Below, piece by piece: positions 20,584-33,545 of a stretch of DNA of 64,000 nt (position 1 is the stretch's first letter; the number at the start of each line of letters is the position of its first letter). Made by a program: the position numbers and the translations under genes. The notes under the pieces are model-generated. The model was not told the origin of the DNA. It made no database searches and saw nothing but the letters and a program-made list of their open reading frames with translations. The stretch spans positions 58,133,260 through 58,197,259 of the forward strand of contig NC_065530.1 in assembly GCF_020184175.1 (NCBI RefSeq). The letters are read 5' to 3'. This DNA is from Aphis gossypii (Eukaryota > Arthropoda > Insecta > Hemiptera > Aphididae).

Positions 20584-22539
20584 ATGGCAAAAATGTTTAA
20601 GTTTTTAATAATCAAACTGAACATTTCTTTAAATTTTAGTAAATTCAGAAATATGTAAACTTTTGTTTTTACTAAATTTGCCGTTTGTAAGTATCTGCGA
20701 AATTACTGTTTTTAAATATTATATAAATCTCTTATTTGTTTCATTGGCAACCATCATATTTTTATAAAAAAATATTTTTAAATATTATATGATACTCATT
20801 AAAACGATTTTATAATTTTCTTCAGGGTGAATATTGAGTAAGTTACTTAGGTCTAACGCGTTGTGTTTCTATTCCGTCAAATGATAAATTTATATTTAAT
20901 TTGTACCTTAGCAAAAAGTTTGCTAATACCACAGAAATCATAGGAAATTTAACTAATTACGTCCAATTTGATGATTCTCTTACTGTAAGTATATTTTATT
21001 TTATTTTCTGAGTAGAGTGTTAAATATATATTTTACTATGATATTTGTTTTTTTTTTGTATATATTTATAAGAGGTTGAAAAACTGTTTTAATTTTAACT
21101 CAGAAATTTTTATTTAAATAACAAATTAGATCTAGTTTGTACTTTAAATAAATCAAAACTAATGATTCGTAGTAGGTACTAAAAAAAAAAAAAATTATTA
21201 ATAATAAAGAAATTCGTAAATTTAAAGAAAACCAATACCCAAATAAATAGAATTGTTTTATTGGTGTAAGCCAAACAACAATTACTATAGATAGCTGAAA
21301 TCCTAAACAAGTATTTTAGTTGACGTTTTTTACACATGGCGTAATTTAAATAACATTTTGACTTTATTTGTGCTGTTTAAAATTAATTAAAATTGAAAAT
21401 AAATTATAAGATTAAACAAAACTTTTTTTATGGCTATATAAAATTAATTAAATATAAAATGTTGAATTTCTATAGTAAATGTATGACAATTTATTACAAA
21501 GTTGCTTGTAAGTAATTCAAACTGAAACTAAATATTATTAATAAATAAGTACATTTTTATGTGCATATATTTAATTCAAAATTTATATTCAATTAGAAAT
21601 ACAAATGATGAAAATTGATTTTATTTATTTTATTGTTATTAAAAAATGTTATTCATGAGAATATTAAATTATATTATATAATGTAATATAAGATTTGTTA
21701 TAAAAAATTATAATTTTAAAATTTACTTCACGCAAATTATCTAAATACGATATAGATACATTTATAGTTCCAAATTTGATAAATTATGGAAAAATGTGTT
21801 TTTAATTGATAGGTATTTTGATTTTAGTCAAAACATTTTTTTTTGACTCAAGTAATGGACGGCGGAGGTGCCTACAATGCAATTTGTCCTCTACCCAGGG
21901 TATAAAAGTGTTTTATAAAAACTGAAACATATAATTAAGTCTTTCTTCTTATAACATATTATTTTCTAATATTGTAATAAGGTACACTTGTTAAAATAGA
22001 ACCTATGTAAATAACGTATTGTGACTTATAATGAGATGTTTTTTTTTATTTTATGTAAGATTTCCTTAAAAACTAATAGTTCACGTGTGAACATTGAATG
22101 TAAACTTTTTAAGCATAATATAAATTAGAAGGTAGTTAATTAAAAAAAAAAACTCTACAAAAAATTGCTTTTATTATAAAACATTCCTCGAAGAAAAGTA
22201 AAGTTCTCAATTACAGTTATACTTTAACAAATTTTTATTTCACTATATTTTTTCCAATTTTATGTTTAATATTAGCAATCTTTATTCTAATATTATTTAT
22301 TGAATAAAACAATGTATTTATGATTTATAATGTAATGAAGAATAAAATATGATTTAAATTTGTTCAGGGTTTTTATAAAGCATCTGGACTAGATACCGCT
22401 GTTTTCTCTTAAGCCAATTTTCCAAAGACATTTTTTTATGGATCATACAAATTCCATTTTTTTTTTATAAAAAACCAACAAAGTCTATGGCTGTTTTACT
22501 CTAGTGTTAGAGTTAAAGAGACCATGGGAAGCTAATTAA
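20584..22539 (+). pseudogene. Third family copy, inactivated
   Basis: All four exon positions can be traced. Exon 1 (20584 onward) has an extra T giving a stop after about 24 codons. Exon 2 (20826-20984) reads GEY then TGA, with acceptor and GTAAGT donor kept. Exon 3 survives only as its last ~55 nt (about 21845-21899: actcaagtaatggacggcgg...). Exon 4 (22368-22539) has an in-frame TAA after TAVFS and a one-base gain near 22465-22475, but still ends with the RPWEAN-type tail and stop. Sequence similarity to copy 1 is highest in exons, so it once was a working gene. Several independent lesions make it a pseudogene. Confidence 0.8.
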
Positions 22540-25340
22540 ACATTAAATATAATTAATTATTAAATGACAATAACATATCCGTATTTTAATATTATCCATT
22601 TTTACACACATGAATGACATTGTAATTTCTGTGGTGTTTAATTGTCTATATTGTTATTACAACACTCTCCTACTACTCGACACCTATGTACAGCGGAGCG
22701 GTACCTACTTACCTACTTTTAAATAAAATACAATATCTTCGTGTCAGTTATTAGTTAAATAGTTAAGATATTATTAAGAAAAGATTATATACTATTAAAT
22801 ATACTAATAATACATTTGAGATTTAATGATCCTTCTAATGTATACTTATTTAATTGTTTTTGATTATACAAAGATATATTTATTTATTTTTATTTTTGTT
22901 TATTTAATCCTGTATAAAGTATATTAGGTACACGATAAATAATTGAAAAAATAGTTAGAATTTTTCCTTTAAAAGTTGAAAATTATTAGTACTTTGGAGA
23001 GATCTAAATTAAAAATTCCAACCTGACCCCAAGTACTTGCAATCAAAATGGATACCATGGATTACCAATTAATAAAATATAATGAGCGGTGTCATACACA
23101 TCGTGATGTATGGTTTTTCTATGAGATATTCACTTTTTTATATCTTATAAAATATAATAACAATCAGGGATAATAAACTGGTCTCGCGAAGTCGAAACAC
23201 AAAAGAACTAGCTGATATGCGATTTTCTGAATGACTCGGATGACGGAGTGATGTATCTCTCTATACGTACCTACCCATTATGTATATTATACGGAGAATG
23301 AGGGCGTACGTATATTATATTATTATATTATTGCCTTTATACGGTTCAAAATTGTCAGCGGGTTATTATTATCGTTATTTTTTTTCTTCATAATACTCAA
23401 TATAAAATAACGATCGGAATGCGCGTTACCCGAAATTCAGGTAGGTACAACCCCATTTGTCAAAATTTGAATGCATGTATCGCATATATGTGTGTATATT
23501 ATTATATTTACACCACGCGGATAATATACGCGCACATGCAGAACCGTACATAGGCACGACGACCTTAATAAAATTCTGGAAAACTGTAACAAAACTTCGT
23601 AAAGAAACACGTTTTTGATTTTTTCGTATTATATTATTATTATTATATGTTACTCTTATATATTATATAATATATTATATACATACAAGTATACATATTT
23701 CACCGATCGTATATTATTATTTCGTGTTTATGTATAGCGCGGCGACAATATTGATTTGACCACTGCACGGCGTGTGTCCGTTTGCCATATATACTCATAA
23801 AGAAACGTATAATATAATAACTCACCCCCATAACCTGCATGCACACGACAATGATAATTATATAGTACGTATGGCAGGTATATATAAGTGTTACTATAAC
23901 ACTATTATATATATATATATTATTGTTAAATTTATGTGATCGTGCGGGTGTCCTGGCATATCGGAGAGAAGATCACCACCTAATATCATATATGTCATAT
24001 TATGTACTGGGACCTATACAACATAAACAGAAACATCCGAAACGCGTGTACATACATATGTGTATATAAGAGGTGTTCAAAGTGGTTGAAGGGCGGATAG
24101 GGATGTTAGGAAGGCAGTTTTAAGCCCACCACAAATCTGGGGAATGGTTAAAATACGTACGCATACAAATAATACAAACAATGAAAAAAAAAGGTTAAAA
24201 AAAATAACATGAATTTATAATACATAATACTATTATTATTTCAGATTACACGAAACTTTATAATCTGTGATAATATTCTGTCTATAACTCTATAAGACAG
24301 TACCAATATGCAATTATCAATTTGAGAGAAAGCATTATACTAAAGGCTTAAAGATGAGATACCTAAATTGTTTGCAAGTTATAATATTTAAATACATAAA
24401 CATAAATATGTATTATTTGTAAAAATTTAAAACGTTCATAACGATGCAATAAATAATATATTATTTATTCGGTAATTAATAAAACACAATTATTTTAAAG
24501 GTTAAGAATAAAATATTTTTTGGTAAAAACTTTACAATATGCATTGGTATTATTTTGATGCAAATATATAGAGAGTTCAATACATGTTCAATTGGTTATT
24601 CAATTATTCATATCCTTATAAACTCTTTACTTGCCATACTATCAGTTGAATATCAGCTGTTACTAATTTATAATTATTTTAACTTGACAATAAATTATTG
24701 TATACAAATATTATAAATAAGTACTCTATATCTTTCAATGTAAATGATAAACTACGAAGAAAACAGTTTATTTTTATTTTTTGACCAAAATTACGAGTAG
24801 ATCAACTGACACGGAAAAATTCAATAATTACAGGAACCAATATGGTAGTCAAATTATGTTTATGATCCATATAAAATGTCAAATTCGTCCAATAATAAAT
24901 CATATTATATACAATTTAATTATGAAAATAAGTTATAACTAAACTTACATCGAAAAAAATATACGATTTAATAATAACAATACTTAAAAACCTACTTAAA
25001 GAATCATCCAATTGAACGAAATTTCGAAAATCTGACAAATTTTCAACCTCAACCTTGGAACCATATTTTAAATACGACTAATATTGATTGTTGCGTTGAA
25101 ATTTAATTTTTTTTTAAATAACTTATACTTAAATGTATGGGAATATTATTATATAATATTTGGAATTTATATTATGTATGGTGTGCGGTGTTCATACAAC
25201 AAGGTACCTATCTATATTATATTATTATTATATTATGTTGTATAGGGTGTTATTTTCAGTTCACATTATTTTTCAATGATCCATACATTAGTTAGGTATA
25301 ATAATATAATATAATATATATTATACAATCCTTCCCTCCC
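22540..25340. other. Intergenic AT-rich DNA, no gene seen
   Basis: Contains the repeated patch 22690-22770 (see 2640-3835), TA-rich simple sequence near 23650-23700 and 23905-23925, and a somewhat richer stretch 23200-24120. No frame of interest and no RNA gene recognised. Confidence 0.5.
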
Positions 25341-25343
25341 TTA

Positions 25344-26100
25344 TATTAGTTATCCCGCAATGTATATTATCACGAATATTAAGTTATCCCGCAATATATA
25401 TTATCACGAATATTTAGTTATTTCGCAAAATATATTATCACGAACATTTAGGTATCCCGGAATACATATTATCATGAAGAGTCAGGTTAGGATGCCATGT
25501 TATATATTATGAAATTGTTCTGTGTGTCCTATCATAAAAAAATAATATGAAAGAGATGTCTCGAGTTGGAAACTTTTTCACGGATTTTTAAGAGTAACCC
25601 GTATAGTTGTTTATCCGCAATATATATTTAGTTATCCCGAAATATATATTATCACGAACATTTATGTATCCCGCTATAACGGGATATTAATATTCGTGAT
25701 AATATATATTGCGGGATAATATTCATTGCGGGATAACTAAATATTCGTGATAATATACATTGCGGGATAATTTAATATTCGTGATAATATATATTGCGGG
25801 ATAACTAAATATTCGTGATAATATATATTGCGGGATAACTAAATATTCGTGATAATATATATTGCGGGATAACTAAATATTCGTGATAATATACATTGCG
25901 GGATAACTTAATATTTGTGATAATATATATTGCGGGATAACTAAATATTCGTGATAATATATATTGCGGGATAATATTCATTGCGGGATAACTAAATATT
26001 CATGATAATATATATTGCGGGATAACTTAATATTCGTGATAATATATATTGCGGGATAACTAAATATTCGTGATAATATACATTGCAGGATAACTAAATA
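25344..26100. repeat. 34-bp minisatellite in two opposing arrays
   Basis: The right array (about 25681-26098) repeats GCGGGATAACTAAATATTCG followed by TGATAATATATATT, roughly a dozen times with a few shortened units. The left array (25344-25477 and 25608-25670) carries the same unit in inverse orientation (ttatcccgcaatatatatta then tcacgaatatttag), interrupted by about 130 nt of unique DNA. The two meet at a palindrome. The whole can fold back on itself. It lies directly beside the Helitron helicase fragment; Helitron relatives often hold tandem repeats near their ends. Confidence 0.85.
25667..25686. repeat. Centre of the opposing arrays
   Basis: TATCCCGCTATAACGGGATA: seven-base arms TATCCCG and CGGGATA around a six-base centre. 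This is the point where the minisatellite changes orientation. Confidence 0.7.
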
Positions 26101-26205
26101 TTGCCCGTGTGTTACTTTCTTTTTTTGCATTTTCGTATGCCGTGTGTTAATTTTTAATTTAATCTTATTGATAGTGCTAATATTACGTCGAATTCACAAT
26201 TTAAT

Positions 26206-26288
<83 letters not shown>

Positions 26289-26397
26289 ATTGTTATAGCA
26301 CTATTAGATTCAAATAAAAACAATTTAATAACTTTATTAATTATTTAGTTTATTTTATTTATAGGATTTGAATATTGTTATTATTTTTTTATTATTA
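26101..26397. repeat. (GT)38 microsatellite with inverted flanks
   Basis: An uninterrupted GT run spans 26211-26286. The flanks contain atagtgcta (about 26172-26180) and its inverse tagcactat (about 26299-26307), and aattgtt on both sides, so the run sits in the loop of a potential hairpin. It lies between the minisatellite and the end of the helicase frame. Confidence 0.8.
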
Positions 26398-27708
26398 TTA
26401 TAGCACCTCCTTATAAACTACATTGGTTGTTCTTCTGTTTGGGGCAAGAATGACTAAGCTTGTAGGGGAACTAACTCTGGAGCATGCCACATAAAATTGC
26501 CCATGTGTAAAGCAGTCATCACTCAAGTCAATCCCTGCTATTTTCAACGACTGCCCTTGCGACTTATTTATAGTCATTGCAAAAGATACCTTGATAGGAA
26601 ACTGCAGTCTTTTAAATTCGAATGGATAGTTTGATGATAAAAGTGGTATACGTGGTATAAACGTTGATTCTCCTTGAGCACAACCTGTAATTATTGTTGC
26701 CGCAATTACATTGTTTTGGAGTGCTTTCACGCACAGTCGATTACCATTGCAGAGTTTGGGTGGGTGGAGATTTCGCAACAGCATAATTGGAGCTCCTACT
26801 TTAAGGACTAACTCATGTGCTGGAAAGCCAGGGGGATTAAGTGCGTTGAGGAACTCCACAGGATAGTGAACTGCGTCATCTGTCTTCAGTACCATGTCTA
26901 TAGACTTATACTCCATTTCTGTTCCCTTTAATGATTTAAGAATAATTTCATTAATCACAGCTGCCCTGTCATTTTTAGGGGTCAAAATAGCGCGCTCACA
27001 TAACCAATCCATCGATTTGTTTTTTATATCGGCAATATCAGGATAAATTTGAACTATAAGTTCTTGTAGTGTTGTCACTACTAAACCTAAATCCTTAGTG
27101 ATAACCAACTTCCCATCTAACTCGGGAAAATCTCCATTTCCTATTTTGAGTAGAAGTTCAGAGAATTTTCCAGCTGTGACATCACCTCCCAGGTGGACCC
27201 TCATATTCTTTTTGAGAGAAAGTTGTTCTATTAACGGCCATAAATAAGAAGCTTTTATGCAAGCCTTAACTTCATCTGCTCGACTTCCTCTTGGTATAAC
27301 TGGTAGAGTTTGCCTAAAGTCTCCAGTTAAAAGAACAGTTGCTCCTCCCATCACTTCATTTTTATTTCTTATATCTTTAAGAGATCTATCAAGTGCCTCA
27401 AAACATCTTTTATGCGCCATAGTGCTTTCATCCCAAACAATAAACTTACAATCGCGAAGCATTTTGGCTATATTACTTTGTTTTGGTATATTACACATTG
27501 GCGTTTCTATGTTAATGAGATCGATAGGAAGTTTGAATGCTGAGTGGGCCGTTCTCCCCCCCTCCAAAAGCGTAGCAGCAATGCCAGAAGATGCAACAGC
27601 CAAAGCAATACTACGATTGCTCCTTACTTTTGTCAAAAGCAAGTTTATAAGAAAAGTTTTTCCTGTTCCTGCAGGAGCACTTAAGAAAAAAATTTTTCCA
27701 GTATCATA
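26398..27708 (-). pseudogene. Helitron Pif1-type helicase, 5'-truncated
   Basis: An open frame of 436 codons, entered from a stop at 27709-27711. Superfamily 1 helicase motifs in order: Walker A APAGTGKTFL (GTGKT at 27655-27669, residues about 14-18), Walker B FIVWDEST (about 90-96), LLTGDFRQTLPVIPRGS (about 126-142), PIMLLRN, TINKSQGQSL (about 379-388) and FYVACSRV (about 405-412). This is the C-terminal helicase of Helitron RepHel proteins, which unwinds DNA in rolling-circle transposition. The HUH replication-initiator domain and N-terminal zinc finger that should precede it are missing: sequence beyond 27711 is AT-rich noise. A normal cellular PIF1 is less likely because of the truncation and the Helitron-like MLLRNL/NGNRL region. 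The frame itself is intact. Confidence 0.85.
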
Positions 27709-27711
27709 TTA

Positions 27712-28600
27712 TTTATATATAATTTAATAAACTAACAAATCAATGACGTATATTATCTCATCACTGTCGATGAAAGACTATTTTTATTAAATTTTATACT
27801 ATTCTTAACTTCAAACATATTTTCATTACTCAAGAAAAACAGATGATTAGTTTTTCATTAGTTTATCGCCTGTGTCGTCTCAGAGAAGAAAAATAAAAAA
27901 AAAATATATAACACTTGTAAAAAACATTACAAATTAAAACCACCAAAATAAAGCAAAAATAAGTGTTTTACTGTTAACTATATACAGTATAGTTTGATAA
28001 AGGCCCAAGACTATCACATACATATTGCTATATCGAATTTTTTTTAATTTAATTAAGTTTATAATGAATAAAACTAAACGTTAGATGTTTTTAAATCCTA
28101 TAAAAAGACTAATAAATATACCTGCATTTCGGTAATAATTTTTCTGAATCTACTAAGTATAAATACTACATGTTCTTAAAACCACTATATTGATCCATAT
28201 TTTTATTGATATAATATTAACGTTAATGTGTTTTTTTTTTTTACATGTTTTTTAGATACAATAAACTATTGGTAACTCGATATTTTAAACTCTTTTTTGT
28301 TAAAAAAAAAAAGTAGAAATATTATCATGAAGTAATTAATTGTTATGTTGGCTATACTAACTTAATTTGGCTCTATCTCGGCTTCTTTTATTTTGAGTAA
28401 ATAATGTAAACCTACATAGGTACCTAGAGCATAAATAATAAAATTATCATTACGTTTTATTGAGTTACTTCATGTATACAAAACGACTCAGGTATGGATA
28501 GTATACGTATTGTATACATATATAATATACTTGGGTATCTATACAATATAATAAAGGCACGCGGTATACGATGGATGATGGATATAATATTATAATGTTA
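27712..28600. other. AT-rich DNA after the Helitron fragment
   Basis: Nothing recognised. No HUH-domain coding sequence found on either strand. Confidence 0.5.
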
Positions 28601-29720
28601 TAAAATCGTATCGAACGGACGGGTGTACGTCAAGCGAATAAACGTCAATAACAACACAACGCGAGCTGTGTACCTACATAAGTTTAGTAAATATGAAAAT
28701 AATAATAATAATATAATATACCTATGCATACGATAATAGCACACGGTACCTATATAATAATGGTATAATTATTGTGCGGATTCGGTGCAGCCGGGTGCTG
28801 TGCCCTGTGTCGTGGGGTGGATGGTGGGAGGGTTGTGCGCCTCGCTGGAGTGGTGTGATATTATACTGTCGCCTTTTCGAGTGAGAAAAACGTATGTGTA
28901 ATACTCGCATTGTTATTACGATAATAACACGCGAGAGACTCACTTTTGAACCGTATAATGACATTATGTGTACCTACATTATATGAGGTTATATTATTAT
29001 TATGGATACCTTTACGCCAAAAATCGGAATGACTCGACAGCAGCAGCAGCAGCAGCAGCTTCAACGGTGGCGGCGGCGACGGCAGACGTTCTTTTCTTTA
29101 TATACCTATGCCTACACCATGATGTATATTATATGTGACACGATATAATAATAATAATAATAATAATATTCATTTTCGTACACACAATATACTATATTAT
29201 ACATATATGTATACTGTATATAATATAATAGCCATATTATATACGGAATATATAATATTAATATGGTATTCTCCCGAGACGGATTCGGTGTGCGGCCTGC
29301 CCGCGGGACTTCACGATTCCGCGATAATATCGATCACTGGCCGCCGCTATATTATATAAAATAATATACCTATATTATAACGTATATAAGGTAATCTGAA
29401 TGTCGATGGACCGGAACGGTACCCGCCCCAGACACAATGTGCGCTGCACCGAATCGGTCTACCGCTAGCGTTTCGTTGTATGTGCAATAATAATCGACGA
29501 TTAAACTGTATTATATCTGCATTATATTATTGTTATTATTGTCGTTATTGTTACTGCAGTTATTATGGTCGACGGCCATCATTGTGCCGGCCAAGTCCAC
29601 GCACGTCGCTCGAAGAAGTCCTGTATTTTTACTCCTCGTCTACGGCCGCGTGCGTGTGACCTGCGACTTGTCGTCGGTGTGCACGTTCCAAACTAGGTTT
29701 TAACGTTTTGCCGTTTTATT
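28600..29720. other. CpG-richer island with a CAG run
   Basis: Clearly richer in G+C and CpG than the surroundings (notably 28770-28870, 29030-29095, 29270-29345, 29400-29690). It contains (CAG)7-8 at about 29038-29060 followed by GGCGG repeats, and an AAT run at 29145-29167. No splice-supported coding frame was found. Promoter, enhancer or untranslated exon are all possible. Confidence 0.35.
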
Positions 29721-31968
29721 ATTACACGATATCTCCGTCAAGAACATTTGTCGTTTTTGAATAGCTCTAAACACTTTGTGTTGGTTTGAAATTGTTAGAA
29801 CAGAAAAAAAGTATACTCTATGTACATAAATCTATAGATGGTATTGGGTACTTGAAACATTTGCCAAATGTTTACGTTAGCGTTGATTCCTGTGCGTAGT
29901 ATATTTTTCTAACTATTTTGACCATTTCGATATATTTATAGGCGTTTGAACTTTTTGGTGGTATTTGATTTTTCCTTTTTAAAGTCAATTAAAAATCATT
30001 CGCTAGGTTAAAATTATTGAAAATTTGACACATCAGTCAAAACTGATCCAGATAAGAATGAAGGAAAGAACATGTAGAGAGCTATCAATCAGTTGAAATT
30101 ATAGTTGGTATATGTAACCATATGTGTAATGTATGTTAAGTTTATATCTACTAAAACATGATCATAGGTAATAAGATATATATATAAGGATAACGTATTA
30201 TATATTCTGATACATATAATACTAAAATAGTGGTGTAACATTGAACTATGAGGTTTTATGTGATGGGAAATAAACCATTACTTCTGAAATAAAAGAACAT
30301 ATCAATAGACATAATGTTAACACTGTATAGTGTACTGTATCACAGTTTTAGAACATTATGTATTTTAAAAGATAATTTAATCAAATCAAATATGTAGAAA
30401 AATGTAGAAAAATTATTTTATTTGTTATTAAAATGATTAGTAATAAATTAAAATACGCAATAAAAATTTGATAAGTAAAATACAACAATTTTATTGATTT
30501 AAAAAAAAATATATATTCTCTATTAAAAAAAAAACACTACATTTTATAAAAATTAAGTTCTTGTCACCTCTGTGGTGTGAATGTGTATATATGCACGTAA
30601 TAGGTACGTTATGACGTGGTGCAGTGAGATATCCGCATTGGGTCACAACCAGCACATTATTACACATTGTTCGAAAAGGACGAATTCCAGAGGTTCAAGT
30701 AAACTGCAGGGTTAAGGTCGTCGTATTATATGCTTTGCATTCAGTATCTAATCCCTGTGGACTCCATAATAGCAGGGCTAATATCACATATTGTAGCTAG
30801 GTCTATCAATAACACGTCAAAGAATAATAGTAACGAACAAAATCGACTTATACTGACTTATATTTTTTTCTTCAACACAATAATCAAAGATTTATTCGAT
30901 TAATGATTTACTCAATAAAGGAATCCGGTCAAATGTATATAATAATGGTTTTCACAGCTATATATTAAGTACTACTGCAGCACGTTGACATTTGTGTCAG
31001 AAAAATACTGACCTGCCATGGATACAAAATAAAATACTATATTACATTTTATGTTCTTTTCATTAATTCACAATAGATTATCGTTTTATCCATACAGAGT
31101 ATACTTCACTAAATATGCTAACACCCTTCTTTTCTTCGATAATGCGTTAATAAAAATTTGTTTTTTTTTTTTTTGAATTTTTAAATATACTTAATGATTA
31201 TATTTTTAAATAAACGGAAATTTTTTTTTGTAGTTATACTATCAAAATTTGAACGAGAAGTTGTTGAGTTGTTGACTTTGTGTAGATATTAAGGATAATA
31301 GGTTCATGGTAATATTGTGTTTGGAAGGTATGAGTGCGATAAAAATGACTAAAATTTTTAGTAATAATTACTAAAATATAATAATACAATATTAAAAATA
31401 TAAATAATATTAATATATACATTATACCTACATATATTTACGTTTCTAATTCTTTGTAAAAAAAATCCAAAAATAATAAATACTAGTTATAGAATTTAGA
31501 ATCAGAATATGAATAATCCATTCTTATAGGAAAAAAATATAAATGAACATGCTTTGTGAATAATTATCCCGTTTTTTATTGACTTACATGTTTACGAAAT
31601 TGTAGACATATAATTTAATGCATCCATAAAGACATGAACTGTAGAGTAGATCATTTTTTTAATACTTCTCTACCACAAATGTTTCTTCACGGGATTATAT
31701 ATTATTTATACATAGTTGTTATATTTTTTGTTCACATTTAGTATACCCTGCAATATATTATGTATAATGTTTTTTTGCTCAACTCGTTATTAGTACCTAA
31801 TATATATTATTATTTTGTATGGTCTACAAAAAAAAAAAAAAAACACAAGAATACAAGGAAATCCATAAATCTATCTGTATTTGGTACGCTAAACTCTTGA
31901 ATATACGGCCAAATAGTAGTTTATATTTACACAATAGCTTGCAGCTATTTTTACACATGGACCATAAT
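29721..31968. other. AT-rich intergenic DNA, no gene seen
   Basis: Short frames only. A more complex patch at 30570-30780 matches no family I know. Confidence 0.5.
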
Positions 31969-31969
31969 A

Positions 31970-33543
31970 CAGAGTGATTCACTAAGCACGCTCAGTGTTC
32001 ATCCCTTATTTGAACTATTCGTATACAATTTTGAATTATTAAAATGTTTAATTAAGTATATATTATGGATAATATAGTCTTTAAAAATACAGGGTTTTAC
32101 AAAATAATAAAATATAATATGTAGTATTGTATATACTTATTATACTCACAAAATTATTTTACAAAATATTTTATATTGATTAGGAACTATAATTTTCAAA
32201 TTATCAGTTACCAAATTTTCTAAACCAAAATTCGTGAAACTATTACTCTTCTACTACACAAAATTAACTCAAAAATCATATTCATCCCAAATTTCAACCG
32301 TTATAGTTATTCCTATTTTAGATTTCACACAAAAACTAGTATCCATCCATAATTTATTTTTCCCCCTTTTTTGTACTACAGAACACTGTTGAGCCTTGTA
32401 GTCTATCACTATTTTATAATTTTATGTATGGTTAACGGTGGTTTAGTTGACAATATATGTTTAAAATTTAAGGTGTGTTTTTTTTTACTTATATATAGTC
32501 TTTATTTTTAGAAAAAAAATCATCGAGTTGAAAAAAAGGTGTCGTTATACTTTTCGTTTTGTTACATTGCAGTTTTTCGTTTTTTTTCATTTTACGTTCG
32601 AGAGCTACTCTATATAATATAAATCGTTTTTATGTCAATTATTCGACCTGCGCCAATTTAATCTGATCCCGCCGAATTCGGATGTGCGCGGACACGAAAA
32701 AACGTTATATAGAATTAATGTGCGTTACGATAAGAATAAAAAAGCTCTCCCGATACAGGGCAGGCGCTGATTTAAAAAAATAAATAAATAGAAGGATTTA
32801 TCGCGAGTTGAAAAAAGAGCATTTTATAAAATGATTTTGTCAATTCGCCGAACCGAACACGATTTATGCACACACATTTCGTTCCGGTTTAATAAATATA
32901 TACGAGAAACACAACAATATATATTTTATTTAGATCACATTATTACATTGCGTGTACTCCACACTTGCAAGTATAATAATATTTAATGTGACCATATTTA
33001 GAGGTCTGGTAGATACGATTTTCTTTTTTATTAGTAATTTTTTTTTTTTAATGATAGTTGAAAACACATAAATGCAATCGATTTTCTTTCTTTTGTTTTT
33101 TTTTTTTTTTTTGTCGTGCAGTACTATATTCTATAAAGAGCGCACGCTATAAACGTATTTGTTGATTTTGCAATGTTACAGGTATATAACATATTTACTA
33201 AAATTTGTGTCTTATTATTCCTGCTGTTCTCTATAATATTTCAGATTCACTCCTTAAAAGTAGAAAGTAGAGATGATAATCTATGCTCTATCGTTGGAGT
33301 AATTCAATATAATATATATATAAAAAAAAAACTATAATAATATTATTTATTACAGATATAATAAAATTATAAATATAATTTATTTACACATTACTACTTA
33401 CGATAAAATTAAAAATAACATCAACTTAGAACGAATAGATCTAAAATGTTGTATTTAAATTTAAAAATAGGTATAAATATTAAGTGTTAAATAATAAAAA
33501 ATGAGGGCTGGCGGGGGTTAAGCGTGCTTGGTGAATCACCTTG
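31970..33543. mobile_element. Mariner-type element defined by its terminal repeats
   Basis: Left end CAGAGTGATTCACTAAGCAC (from 31970) and right end, read inversely, CAAGGTGATTCACCAAGCAC (to 33543) are inverted repeats matching at about 22 of 26 positions. Both are bordered by TA, the target duplication of Tc1/mariner elements, and the CAGRGTGATTCA start is mariner-like. The 1.57-kb interior has no open transposase frame; it may be a non-autonomous or eroded copy. Confidence 0.6.
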
Positions 33544-33545
33544 TA

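Noticed and set aside
26211..26286. CRISPR-like regular repeats near the Helitron
   Set aside because: Units are contiguous minisatellite and dinucleotide repeats without unique spacers, in an animal genome.
27257..27727. 156-codon + strand frame
   Set aside because: Antisense of the Helitron helicase.
28861..29064. Minus frame starting MKLLLLLLL, like a signal peptide
   Set aside because: The Leu run is a CAG microsatellite read on the other strand; the remainder is low complexity and has no splice support.
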